13,895 nt of DNA from an uncultured Eubacterium sp. GTDB taxonomy: Bacteria; Bacillota; Clostridia; Lachnospirales; Lachnospiraceae. Under the pieces are notes generated by a model. The model searched no databases. It was not told the origin of the DNA and saw nothing but the letters and a program-made list of their open reading frames with translations. Within the stretch, counting starts at the first letter, position 1. Each line of letters begins with the position of its first letter. The DNA lies in contig CAJTZN010000003.1 of NCBI GenBank assembly GCA_910584065.1, forward strand, positions 118,064-131,958, written 5' to 3'. The position numbers and the translations under genes were made by a program. Positions 1 to 7,523 of the stretch are shown one piece after another.

Positions 1-72
1 TCTTCCGTCACTGCCGGTGTCGGTGTATCCGTCGGCTCTTCCGTCACTGCCGGTGTCGGCGTATCCGTCGGC
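1..72. repeat. Tandem 36-bp repeats encoding a 12-residue Pro/Thr unit
   Basis: Two almost identical 36-bp units lie at 1-36 and 37-72, differing by one base (T or C at the position that follows gtgtcgg). A degenerate third copy begins at 73 and decays by about 110. The unit keeps the reading frame and encodes EPTDTPTPAVTE on the minus strand. The array starts at the window edge, so more copies probably lie outside. Such in-frame repeats are prone to copy-number change. Confidence 0.85.
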
Positions 73-518
73 TCATCTGTCGCTTCCGGCATCGACGAAG
101 GCTTTGGCGTATTTTCACCCAATTCATCCCCCGAAAGCACCAGTTCCAACATCCAACTGTTATTTCCATTATTAGCAGGTTTCCCGATTATCTTCCATCC
201 TGAAAACTTACTCCCCTCCGGAAGCGGGCCAAACATGGTATCTGTATAAGCAGGTATCGTATAGTTTGTTCCTTTTTCTACATTTTCATTTTTAAGGCTG
301 CCGCCCTTCGCATCGTAGAAATAAACGTGCATCCCATCCGTTTCCCAACCGGTAGGCACCAGCAGTACATCGCCTACACCCAGTACAGTTTCCGATACAA
401 CTGCCTCTTCTACCCCATACGATTTCGCATAAACGTTCACATGCTCAGGCTTGAGAAAAAGTCCAGCAACAGCAATCGTACATACGGTAGCTACAATCAT
501 TCTTACTTTTCTTTTCAT
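1..518 (-). CDS. Secreted protein with Pro/Thr-rich repeat tail (partial, C-terminus off the left edge)
   Basis: Reading the minus strand from the ATG at 518 gives 172 open codons to the window edge, so the C-terminus is missing. A GGAGGA ribosome binding site lies 7 bases before the start. The N-terminus is a typical signal peptide: positive MKRKVR, a hydrophobic stretch at about residues 7-22, and a likely cleavage after VYA (residue 31). Residues 35-130 form a small globular part ending in an F-x-GW motif after a Gly/Pro stretch, loosely like Listeria-Bacteroides (InlB B-type) surface repeats; this resemblance is from memory. After about residue 140 the chain turns into Pro/Thr/Glu repeats of 12 residues (EPTDTPTPAVTE), a spacer typical of secreted or wall-spanning proteins. 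An anchor or a further domain may follow outside the window. No function can be given. It is separated from nagB by 175 bp and has its own promoter. Confidence 0.8.
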   Translation of the reverse strand, partial: MKRKVRMIVATVCTIAVAGLFLKPEHVNVYAKSYGVEEAVVSETVLGVGDVLLVPTGWETDGMHVYFYDAKGGSLKNENVEKGTNYTIPAYTDTMFGPLPEGSKFSGWKIIGKPANNGNNSWMLELVLSGDELGENTPKPSSMPEATDEPTDTPTPAVTEEPTDTPTPAVTE

Positions 519-614
519 ACTATAATCCTCCATTCTCGCACACATTTTGCGAATATTATATTCTAAGTCCGGGTTCTCCCACTCACCCTTTATTATTTAT
601 ATCGACATATTTTA

Positions 615-643
615 ATGATAACACATACTTTCGGTTTCTTCAA
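615..643 (-). promoter_or_regulatory. Sigma-A promoter for the secreted protein
   Basis: On the minus strand TTGAAG (643-638) and TATCAT (620-615) are separated by 17 bases. The start of transcription would fall near 608, giving a leader of about 90 nt before the ATG at 518. A second TATAAT occurs at 560-555 but has no matching -35 box at the right distance. Confidence 0.6.
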
Positions 644-693
644 GTAGATTTTCCTGATTCTGTAAATCCCCCGCAAACAATTTTTACTCTTTC

Positions 694-1431
694 TTACCCT
701 GCATCCGGCACCAAAGACAGCGCGTCCTCATCTGCCGCAATGACCACATTCCTGTGTAGCTGCAGGATGGAAGCCGGTACCTCCGGCGTGACCGGCCCAT
801 TAATGACTTTATCTAAAATAGAAGCCTTGTCCTCACCGCTTACCACAACGACTATTTTTTTTGCTTTCATAATGCTGCCGATCCCCATTGTATACGCCTG
901 CCTGGGAACATCCGCTTCCGAGGCAAAAAAGCGCTTGTTCGCCTCGATCGTGCTGGGTGCGAGATCGACACAGTTTGTGCCGCACGTAAAAACAGGACCG
1001 GGCTCATTAAAACCGATATGCCCGTTATGCCCGAGTCCAAGCAGCTGCAGATCAATACCGCCCAGTGATTCAATGATCTCATCATATTTCTCACATGCTC
1101 TCTCGGGCTTTGGTTCCAATCCGTCTGGCACGAACGTACGCGCCTTATCGATATTGACATGCTGGAAAAGGTTAGTCTCCATAAAATAGCGGTAGCTCTG
1201 CTTGTCTTTTGGTCCTACGCCCTTGTACTCGTCCAAATTGACAGAAGACACCTGGGAAAAATCCAGATCCCCCTTCTTATACCATTTCACCAATTGCTTG
1301 TAAACCCCGACCGGAGAAGAACCCGTTGCCAGTCCAAGAACGCAATTCGGTTTCATAATAATCTGCGCACAGATCATGTTTGCCGCTTTCCGGCTCAGTT
1401 CATTATAATTTTTCGCTCTGCAAATCACCAT
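694..1431 (-). CDS. nagB: Glucosamine-6-phosphate deaminase NagB
   Basis: NagB converts glucosamine-6-phosphate to fructose-6-phosphate and ammonia in the cytoplasm, the last step of amino-sugar and sialic acid breakdown. The 245-aa product matches the usual 240-265 aa. Family motifs are clear: the phosphate loop ATGSSP at residues 35-40, NLDEY at 65-69 with the catalytic Asp67, and LGLGHNGHIGFNEP at 131-144, which carries the His138 and Glu143 equivalents. Asn136 stands where E. coli NagB has Asp; Firmicute enzymes often have Asn there. The open frame reaches back to 1482, but the ATG at 1431 is preferred because AGAGAGGA lies 8 bases before it and the family N-terminus begins here. It is divergent from nanE and completes that pathway. 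No clear terminator hairpin follows its stop. Confidence 0.95.
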   Translation of the reverse strand: MVICRAKNYNELSRKAANMICAQIIMKPNCVLGLATGSSPVGVYKQLVKWYKKGDLDFSQVSSVNLDEYKGVGPKDKQSYRYFMETNLFQHVNIDKARTFVPDGLEPKPERACEKYDEIIESLGGIDLQLLGLGHNGHIGFNEPGPVFTCGTNCVDLAPSTIEANKRFFASEADVPRQAYTMGIGSIMKAKKIVVVVSGEDKASILDKVINGPVTPEVPASILQLHRNVVIAADEDALSLVPDAG

Positions 1432-1589
1432 ATTAGAATATCCTCTCTTTCTTTTAAACATTTTTATTATTAGTAATGACATTTTTAAATAAGTTTATAA
1501 GCAAAAGTTCAATAAAAATGAAGATAATTGGAGATACTTTCAAAGACAGAACTAAAAAACACAGCATTTTGTGCAGAAATGAGGCTACT
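1432..1589. promoter_or_regulatory. Divergent nagB/nanE control region
   Basis: This 158-bp, very AT-rich gap separates the start codons of nagB (leftward) and nanE (rightward), so both promoters and any sialic acid or amino-sugar operator should lie in it. No promoter of consensus quality was found: a minus-strand TTGAAC near 1530 is followed 17 bases on by only TTTAAA. The nonamer ACATTTTTA occurs twice, at 1458-1466 and 1479-1487, 21 bp apart, which would place two protein contacts on one face of the helix. No convincing catabolite-repression (cre) site was seen. The regulator is not encoded in this window. Confidence 0.5.
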
Positions 1590-2282
1590 ATGAACGAGGA
1601 AAAAATAGAACAATTAAACGGGAAGCTGATCGTCTCCTGCCAGGCACTGCCTCATGAGCCGCTGCATTCTTCCTTTATTATGGGAAGGATGGCGCTCGCG
1701 GCAATGGAAGGCGGCGCCTATGGGATCCGCGCCAATACAAAAGAAGATATCGAGGAGATCCAGACAAAAGTAGATCTTCCTATTATCGGAATTGTAAAAA
1801 GAGATTATCCAGACAGTCAGGTATATATAACGCCGACGATAAAGGAAATTGATGAGCTCATGGAAGTAAAACCGGAAATCATCGCAGTGGACGCAACCGG
1901 CGCGCTGCGGCCGGACGGGGCAACCGTGGACGCCTTTTTTGAGCAGATCAAAAAGAAGTATCCGCATCAGCTGTGGATGGCCGATTGTTCCACGATCGAA
2001 GAGGCGCTCCACGCGGATGAGCTCGGATTTGATTTTATCGGCACAACGCTCGTCGGCTACACCGAGCAGAGCAAGAACGACCAGATTGAGGAAAATGATT
2101 TTCTTATATTAAGGGAGATCATCGACAAAGTCAGCCATAAAGTAATTGCGGAAGGAAACATAGATACGCCGGAAAAGGCAAAGCGCGTCATCGAACTGGG
2201 CGCATTCAGCGTAGTCGTGGGATCATCGATCACGAGGCCGCAGCTGATCACAAAAAAATTTGCAGAAATACTGGAACATTAA
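1590..2282 (+). CDS. nanE: N-acetylmannosamine-6-phosphate 2-epimerase NanE
   Basis: NanE turns ManNAc-6-P into GlcNAc-6-P in the cytoplasm, joining sialic acid breakdown to the GlcNAc pathway. The product is 230 aa, the normal length for this TIM-barrel family. Diagnostic stretches are IVSCQALPHEPLH near the N-terminus, GIRAN, GIVKRDY with Lys70 as the likely catalytic lysine, VDATGALRPDG, EGNIDTPEKA, and the phosphate-binding VVVGSSITRP near the end. The frame is open from 1476, but the ATG at 1590 is chosen because GAGG lies 5 bases before it and the family begins here. It is the first gene of the rightward nan operon, with 27 bp to nanA. Confidence 0.96.
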   Translation: MNEEKIEQLNGKLIVSCQALPHEPLHSSFIMGRMALAAMEGGAYGIRANTKEDIEEIQTKVDLPIIGIVKRDYPDSQVYITPTIKEIDELMEVKPEIIAVDATGALRPDGATVDAFFEQIKKKYPHQLWMADCSTIEEALHADELGFDFIGTTLVGYTEQSKNDQIEENDFLILREIIDKVSHKVIAEGNIDTPEKAKRVIELGAFSVVVGSSITRPQLITKKFAEILEH

Positions 2283-2309
2283 GTAATAATTCAAAAGGAG
2301 AGAATGATC

Positions 2310-3230
2310 ATGAAAAATCTTGACAAGTACAAAGGTATTATCCCGGCGTTTTACGCCTGTTACGACAAAGAAGGAGAAATAAGCCCGAAAGGAGTCGAGG
2401 CGCTTACGAAATATTTCGTAAACAAAGGCGTCAAAGGCGTGTATGTAAACGGATCTTCCGGTGAATGTATTTACCAGAGTGTGGCAGACCGGAAACTCGT
2501 GTTAGAGCATGTCATGAAGGCGGCCGAAGGAAAACTTACCGTCATCGCCCATGTCGCCTGCAACAATACGAAAGACAGCGCCGAACTTGCCCGCCACGCG
2601 GAGAGCCTGGGCGTAGACGCCATCGCAGCCATCCCGCCCATCTACTTCCGCCTGCCGGAACACGCGATCGCACAGTACTGGAACGATATAAGCGCCGCGG
2701 CCCCGAATACGGATTTTATCATTTATAATATCCCTCAACTCGCGGGCGTCGCCCTCACGGCAAGTCTGTTTGCCGAGATGAGAAAGAACCCGCGGGTGGT
2801 CGGCGTGAAAAATTCGTCCATGCCGGTACAGGACATCCAGATGTTCTACGCGGACGCCGGGGAAAATTATGTCATTTTCAACGGCCCTGACGAGCAGTTT
2901 ATCAGCGGACGGATCATCGGGGCAGAGGGCGCGATCGGCGGAACGTACGGCGTCATGCCGGAACTGTTCCTGAAAATGGATGAGTGCATCCGTTCAGGCG
3001 ATCTGAAAAAAGCAAAGGACATTCAGTACGCGGTCGATGCGGTCATCTACAAAATGTGTTCGGCGCGCGGAAACATGTATGGCGTGATCAAAGCCATTTT
3101 GAAAACAAACGAGAACCTGGAGCTCGGCAGCGTGCGAAAACCTTTGCCGGCATTGACCGAAGGGGATATGGGGATCGTGGAGGAAGCTGCCGGCATGATC
3201 CGCGCCGCCAGAGAAAAATATCTCAACTAA
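2310..3230 (+). CDS. nanA: N-acetylneuraminate lyase NanA
   Basis: NanA is a class I aldolase that splits Neu5Ac into N-acetylmannosamine and pyruvate in the cytoplasm. The product is 306 aa. It shows the DHDPS/NAL superfamily pattern: carboxylate-binding GSSGE at residues 48-52, IAHVAC at 79-84, YNIP with Tyr139, and GVKNSS with the Schiff-base Lys167, close in number to E. coli NanA Tyr137 and Lys165. NGPDEQF and GAIGGTYG also match NanA rather than dihydrodipicolinate synthase, and the locus agrees. Two ATGs lie at 2304 and 2310. AGGAG at 2296-2300 is only 3 bases from the first and 9 from the second, so 2310 is preferred. It is 19 bp upstream of the symporter. Confidence 0.94.
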   Translation: MKNLDKYKGIIPAFYACYDKEGEISPKGVEALTKYFVNKGVKGVYVNGSSGECIYQSVADRKLVLEHVMKAAEGKLTVIAHVACNNTKDSAELARHAESLGVDAIAAIPPIYFRLPEHAIAQYWNDISAAAPNTDFIIYNIPQLAGVALTASLFAEMRKNPRVVGVKNSSMPVQDIQMFYADAGENYVIFNGPDEQFISGRIIGAEGAIGGTYGVMPELFLKMDECIRSGDLKKAKDIQYAVDAVIYKMCSARGNMYGVIKAILKTNENLELGSVRKPLPALTEGDMGIVEEAAGMIRAAREKYLN

Positions 3231-3249
3231 ACAAAGGGAGGAAAAGAAC

Positions 3250-4764
3250 ATGCAAGGTTTTACCGTTATTGACATGATAATCCTGATCGTTTATCTGGCA
3301 GCGGTGCTGTTTGCCGGATTGCATTTCGCGAAAAAGGATATGAAGGGAAAGGAGTACTTTAAAGGCGACGGCACCGTCCCCTGGTGGGTCACCTCGGTGT
3401 CCATTTTCGCCACTCTGTTAAGTCCGATCTCGTTTTTATCACTGGCGGGTAATTCGTACGCCGGAACGTGGCTCATGTGGTTCGCACAGCTTGGTATGCT
3501 GCTCGCCATACCCATCACGATCCGTTTTTTCCTGCCGATCTACAGCAGGCTAGACATTGACACCGCATATCACTATCTGGAATTACGTTTCGGCAGTAAA
3601 GGACTGCGGATACTGGGAGCGGCGATGTTTATCATTTACCAGATCGGCCGAATGTCGATCATCATGTACCTCCCCTGTATGGTACTGGGGAGCCTGACTG
3701 GAATCAATGTGAATCTATTGATCGCACTTATGGGGATCATCGCCATCATTTATTCTTATACGGGCGGATTAAAATCGGTACTATGGACGGATTTTATCCA
3801 GGGTTCCGTATTGCTGCTCGGCGTATCGTTTGCCCTCATTTTCCTTCTGTGCAACATTGACGGCGGCATCGGCGCCGTATTCGGGGCGTTTACGAACGAG
3901 CATAAGTTTTTAGCCGCGGACCGCCCTATATTTGACTATAATATTTTAAGGGACAGCGTGATCCTCATCATCGTGGGGGCCGGATTTAACACAATGGGAT
4001 CCTACGTATCGAGCCAGGACATTGTGCAGCGGTTCACGACAACGACAGACACGAAGAAACTGAATAAAATGATGCTGGCAAACGGCGCGCTTTCTATCTT
4101 TATCGCCACGGTCTTTTACCTGATCGGTACCGGATTGTATGTCTTCTACCAGCAGAACGCCCTGCCGCCGGCAGCCGAACAGGACCAGATCTTTGCATCC
4201 TATATCGCGTTTGAGCTCCCGGTCGGGATCACCGGAATACTCCTCGCCGCGATCTACGCCGCTTCGCAGTCCACGTTGTCCACGGGCCTGAACTCAGTAG
4301 CCTCGAGCTGGACGCTCGACATTCAGGCCAGGCTGTCAAAACGGGAACTGAGTTTTGAAAAGCAGACGAAAATCGGCCAGTACGTGTCACTCGCGGTCGG
4401 GGTATTTTCCATCGTCGTATCGATGGTTCTTGCCAACGGTGGGATCAAATCGGCTTATGAATGGTTCAACGGATTCATGGGGCTCGTTCTCGGAATCCTC
4501 GTGGGAATGTTTATTTTAGGGGCCTTTACGAAAATTGCCAATACGTTTGGCGCAGCGATCGCATTTATCGCGGCAACGGCTGTCATGATCTATATCAAAT
4601 ATTTCGTCCCGGCGGAGGCGGTATCAATTTGGTCATATTCCATCATCTCGATCGTCGTTTCTCTCGTGGTCGGCATTCCGGCCAGCCTGATCTGGCGAAA
4701 GATCAAGGGCGATACATCCGAACCGGAGCCGCACACGACAATTTACAAAATAAGGGAGGATTGA
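3250..4764 (+). CDS. Sodium:solute symporter (SSS family), probable sialic acid transporter
   Basis: This 504-aa integral membrane protein has about 13 hydrophobic segments, the usual size and layout of the SSS (SGLT/PutP-type) family, with the typical early WWVTSVSIFAT and SFLSLAGNSYAGTW regions, and ITGILLAAIYAASQSTLSTGLNS further on. SSS proteins move a substrate into the cell with sodium ions. Sialic acid carriers of this family (SiaT/NanT) are known in Proteus, Clostridium and staphylococci. The substrate here is inferred from its place between nanA and nanQ: it is the only transporter in the locus, so uptake of free Neu5Ac is the simplest job. GGGAGG lies 8 bases before the ATG. The stop is 4 bp before nanQ, showing tight operon packing. 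Confidence 0.88.
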   Translation: MQGFTVIDMIILIVYLAAVLFAGLHFAKKDMKGKEYFKGDGTVPWWVTSVSIFATLLSPISFLSLAGNSYAGTWLMWFAQLGMLLAIPITIRFFLPIYSRLDIDTAYHYLELRFGSKGLRILGAAMFIIYQIGRMSIIMYLPCMVLGSLTGINVNLLIALMGIIAIIYSYTGGLKSVLWTDFIQGSVLLLGVSFALIFLLCNIDGGIGAVFGAFTNEHKFLAADRPIFDYNILRDSVILIIVGAGFNTMGSYVSSQDIVQRFTTTTDTKKLNKMMLANGALSIFIATVFYLIGTGLYVFYQQNALPPAAEQDQIFASYIAFELPVGITGILLAAIYAASQSTLSTGLNSVASSWTLDIQARLSKRELSFEKQTKIGQYVSLAVGVFSIVVSMVLANGGIKSAYEWFNGFMGLVLGILVGMFILGAFTKIANTFGAAIAFIAATAVMIYIKYFVPAEAVSIWSYSIISIVVSLVVGIPASLIWRKIKGDTSEPEPHTTIYKIRED

Positions 4765-4768
4765 CCGC

Positions 4769-5218
4769 ATGATTTTTGGAAATGTAAAGCATTTAGAACA
4801 ATTCTGGTTTTTGGAGGATTCCGTCAAGGAATGCTTCGCCTTCGCAAACAACCATGACCTGCTTTCTTACGAAAAAGGAAGTCATCCGATCGACGGTGAA
4901 AAACTGTTTGTCAACGTGGCAGAGTACACGACAACAGAAGCCGAAAACCGCTTTTGGGAAGCGCATAAGCAATATCTGGATGTCCATGTGATGCTGGAGG
5001 GAGAGGAACAGATCGACGTCAATTTTCTCTGGAACATGAACCTCCAGGAGTATGTGGAAAAAGACGATTTCCTGCCGATGAATGGTGATAAAAACGCCTC
5101 TGTCATTTTGCGGCCAGGCGATTTTCTCGTCTGCTACCCGAACGACGGCCACCGCACCGGCGTACTCGTGCAGAAACCGGAAGCGATCAAAAAAGCGATC
5201 TTTAAAGTGCAAATATAA
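4769..5218 (+). CDS. nanQ: YhcH/YjgK/YiaL family protein, N-acetylneuraminate anomerase NanQ
   Basis: The 149-aa product matches the DUF386 cupin-like family. Its E. coli member NanQ (YhcH) speeds interconversion of Neu5Ac anomers so that the lyase receives its preferred form. The family pattern is visible: HPIDGEKLFVNVAEY at residues 39-53, E-x-H (Glu64, His66), QYLDVH (Asp71, His73), the E-G-E-E turn at 77-80, and RPGDFLVCYPNDGH (115-128). His66, His73 and His128 are candidate metal ligands. It starts 4 bp after the symporter with GGGAGG 9 bases upstream, so the two are likely co-translated. Biochemical assignment as the anomerase rests on family and context. Confidence 0.9.
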   Translation: MIFGNVKHLEQFWFLEDSVKECFAFANNHDLLSYEKGSHPIDGEKLFVNVAEYTTTEAENRFWEAHKQYLDVHVMLEGEEQIDVNFLWNMNLQEYVEKDDFLPMNGDKNASVILRPGDFLVCYPNDGHRTGVLVQKPEAIKKAIFKVQI

Positions 5219-5234
5219 AATCGCAGATATCAGA

Positions 5235-5263
5235 TTGCAGACGGTACGATCATTGATTATAAT
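5235..5263 (+). promoter_or_regulatory. Internal sigma-A promoter before nanK-nagA
   Basis: TTGCAG (5235-5240) and a perfect TATAAT (5258-5263) are separated by exactly 17 bases within the 66-bp gap between nanQ and nanK, the widest gap inside the rightward nan operon. Transcription would begin near 5270, leaving a leader of about 15 nt before the nanK ATG at 5285. This could supply kinase and deacetylase separately from nanE-nanA-transporter-nanQ. Confidence 0.65.
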
Positions 5264-5284
5264 GAAAGACAGGCAGAGATCGGA

Positions 5285-6253
5285 ATGAAAAATTATGTTA
5301 GTATAGATATAGGCGGCACGGCCATCAAATATGGTTTGATCCGGGAGGACGGCCGAATCCTGAGCAGGAATATCATGAATACGGAAGCCGAAAAAGGCGG
5401 AGCCGGAATTTTAGAAAAAGTACAGAATGTGATCGCGGAATTCCATACGCAGGAAGAAATCTGCGGGATCTGCATCTCAACAGCCGGCGTCGTCGATACG
5501 CACCGGGGCATTATTACGTATTCAGCGCCGCTCATTCCGGATTATGCGGGCACAGAATACAAAAAAATACTGGAGGGACGGTTCCACATTCCGTGTGAGG
5601 TGGAAAACGACGTCAACTGCGCCGGGCTGGCCGAATACTATTCGGGTGCGGCGGCCGGCAGTAAAATTTCCCTCATGCTCACAGTCGGAACCGGAATCGG
5701 CGGCAGCATCGTGATAAACGGGGAAATATTCCGCGGAGTGAGCGGCAGCGCCTGTGAAGTAGGTTATATGAACATGCAGGGCGGCGATTTCCAGACGCTC
5801 GGGGCGGCCAGTATTTTATCGCAAAAAGTGGCGGAATGGAAAAGCGAGCCGAAAGAGATGTGGAACGGATACCGTATTTTTGAAGCGGCAAAAAAAGGGG
5901 ACGCGCTGTGCGTCCGCGCGATTGACGAGATGACGGATATTTTAGGACAGGGCATTGCCAATATATGCTGTGTCCTGAATCCGGAGATCGTCGTGCTCGG
6001 CGGAGGCATTATGGCACAGGAAGATTTTCTTCGGGAGCGGATGGATCTTTCGGTCGGCCGCTATCTGATACCAGAACTTGCCCGCCACACGAAACTGGCC
6101 TTTGCCAAACATGGCAACGACGCGGGAATGCTGGGGGCGTTTTACCACTTTCAACTCCGCCGTTTTGGGCCTGCCGCATTACAGCAACTGGAAGGAGTCA
6201 TATCGCCCGTATTTCCCCGGCTTCCTTCCGGAATAGAGGAGGGTATGTCATGA
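5285..6253 (+). CDS. nanK: ROK-family N-acetylmannosamine kinase NanK
   Basis: The 322-aa product is a ROK sugar kinase. It has the N-terminal phosphate loop IDIGGTAIKYGL (residues 7-18), the catalytic base in VENDVNC (Asp109), and GTGIGG at 135-140. The zinc-binding CxCGxxGCxE motif of many ROK proteins is absent: the region reads CEVGYMNMQGGDFQTLGA instead, so this is a zinc-free type. There is no N-terminal helix-turn-helix, which excludes a NagC-like repressor. ManNAc specificity is inferred from the locus, where no other kinase exists; glucokinase activity is the alternative. The ribosome binding site is weak. About 33 residues follow the normal ROK end (GMLGAFYHF), running to a stop that overlaps nagA by 4 bp (ATGA), so this tail may simply be read-through of spacer. 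Confidence 0.88.
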   Translation: MKNYVSIDIGGTAIKYGLIREDGRILSRNIMNTEAEKGGAGILEKVQNVIAEFHTQEEICGICISTAGVVDTHRGIITYSAPLIPDYAGTEYKKILEGRFHIPCEVENDVNCAGLAEYYSGAAAGSKISLMLTVGTGIGGSIVINGEIFRGVSGSACEVGYMNMQGGDFQTLGAASILSQKVAEWKSEPKEMWNGYRIFEAAKKGDALCVRAIDEMTDILGQGIANICCVLNPEIVVLGGGIMAQEDFLRERMDLSVGRYLIPELARHTKLAFAKHGNDAGMLGAFYHFQLRRFGPAALQQLEGVISPVFPRLPSGIEEGMS

Positions 6254-7434
6254 TAATTAAAAACGTAAAAGCGTTTGTGGAAAATAAAACATTTGTGAAC
6301 AGTGAGATCATGATCGACGAGGGGCGGATCACCAACGTGTCGCAGGGCGCATGTACACAGACTACTTCCTCTCCGCCTCCCTTCGAAATGGACCAGACGA
6401 TCGACGGAAACGGCTGCTACGCGATTCCGGGGCTGATCGATCTTCATTTTCACGGCTGCAAGGGATTCGATCTGTGTGACGGTACGTCAGAGTCGATCGC
6501 GGAAATCGCGAAATATGAGGCGTCGGTCGGCGTAATGGGGATCTGCCCGGCGACCATGACGCTTCCGGTAGATGAACTTATCTATATTTTGTCTGCGGCT
6601 GCTTCTTATAGGGAAAGAGCCAGCAGAAGCAACGCGCGGGAAGCCGACCTGCTCGGCATAAATATGGAAGGACCTTTTATCAGCGCTGAAAAAAAAGGCG
6701 CGCAGGACGCACGTCATATCATAAGCTGCGATACGCATACATGCCGGCAGTTTTTAGAGGCCTCACGCGGTCTGGTTACGTTTATCGGCGTCGCGCCCGA
6801 GCGGAATGAAAACGCCCTCGCCTTTATCCGGGAAATGAAGCAGAGCGTCCATATTTCCCTCGCCCACACAAACGCGGATTACGATACCGCGATGGCGGCT
6901 TTTGGCGCGGGCGCGGATCATGTCGTCCATCTGTACAACGCCATGCCTGCCTTCTCACACCGGCAGCCAGGAGTTGTCGGCGCCGTGGCAGACAGTCCGC
7001 ACGTGACAGCAGAACTGATCTGCGACGGCGTGCATATCCATCCATCGGTCGTGCGCGCTACGTTCCGTATGCTGGGGGACGACCGGATCGTGCTTATCAG
7101 CGACAGTATGCGCGCCACCGGTATGCCAGACGGCCGATACATGCTGGGCGGACTGGAAGTAAAGGTCACGGGAAACCGTGCCGAGCTCGTTTCCGACGGG
7201 GCGCTCGCCGGTTCCGCCACCAATTTAATGGACTGCATGAGAACGGCAGTGAAAGAAATGGACATCCCGTTAGCGTCAGCCGTCGCCTGCGCCTCTATGA
7301 ATCCGGCCAAAGCACTGGGCGTATTTGAGGATTACGGCTCGGTCACCGCGGGGAAAAAGGCCAATATCGTGCTGCTGGATGCAGATCTGTCGATAAAAAT
7401 GATCATCAAAGACGGCGTGGTAATCGCTTCATAA
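6250..7434 (+). CDS. nagA: N-acetylglucosamine-6-phosphate deacetylase NagA
   Basis: NagA removes acetate from GlcNAc-6-P to give GlcN-6-P, the substrate of NagB. The 394-aa product has the amidohydrolase fold signatures in order: DLHFHG (HxH at 67-69), INMEGPFI with metal ligand Glu140, SLAHTNAD with His206, HLYNAMP with His227, DGVHIHP at 259-265, and ISDSMRATG with catalytic Asp285. The frame stays open upstream to 5965, but that part overlaps nanK in another frame and is not coding. The ATG at 6250 overlaps the nanK stop (ATGA) and has GAGGAGGG upstream, the signs of translational coupling. It is the last nan-pathway gene. No terminator follows; the fabF promoter begins 4 bp after its stop. 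Confidence 0.95.
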   Translation: MIIKNVKAFVENKTFVNSEIMIDEGRITNVSQGACTQTTSSPPPFEMDQTIDGNGCYAIPGLIDLHFHGCKGFDLCDGTSESIAEIAKYEASVGVMGICPATMTLPVDELIYILSAAASYRERASRSNAREADLLGINMEGPFISAEKKGAQDARHIISCDTHTCRQFLEASRGLVTFIGVAPERNENALAFIREMKQSVHISLAHTNADYDTAMAAFGAGADHVVHLYNAMPAFSHRQPGVVGAVADSPHVTAELICDGVHIHPSVVRATFRMLGDDRIVLISDSMRATGMPDGRYMLGGLEVKVTGNRAELVSDGALAGSATNLMDCMRTAVKEMDIPLASAVACASMNPAKALGVFEDYGSVTAGKKANIVLLDADLSIKMIIKDGVVIAS

Positions 7435-7438
7435 TATC

Positions 7439-7467
7439 TTGACCTGCTTTTTCTCTTTTGATACAAT
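7439..7467 (+). promoter_or_regulatory. Sigma-A promoter for fabF-lrgA-lrgB
   Basis: TTGACC (7439-7444) and TACAAT (7462-7467) are spaced by 17 bases directly after the nagA stop. The leader would be about 50 nt. Because no hairpin lies between nagA and this promoter, the unit may also receive read-through from the nan operon. Confidence 0.75.
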
Positions 7468-7523
7468 AAAGTAAGATTTTTGAAACCACAAATATTGCAT
7501 AATGCGCAGAAATGAGGGGAAGT

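Noticed and set aside
327..566. 79-codon plus-strand open frame
   Set aside because: It is antisense to the secreted protein, which has a signal peptide, ribosome binding site and promoter on the other strand.
5219..5234. Repeat or attachment site in the nanQ-nanK gap (near-repeated GCAGAT/GCAGA words)
   Set aside because: The words are too short and imperfect, and they are better explained by the promoter that follows.
5965..6249. Upstream extension of the nagA frame by 95 codons
   Set aside because: It overlaps nanK in another frame, its residues resemble no amidohydrolase, and the ATG at 6250 has a good ribosome binding site and ATGA coupling.
5285..6253. ROK gene as a NagC/XylR-type repressor of the locus
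   Set aside because: The protein starts directly with the phosphate loop and has no helix-turn-helix domain, so it is a kinase.
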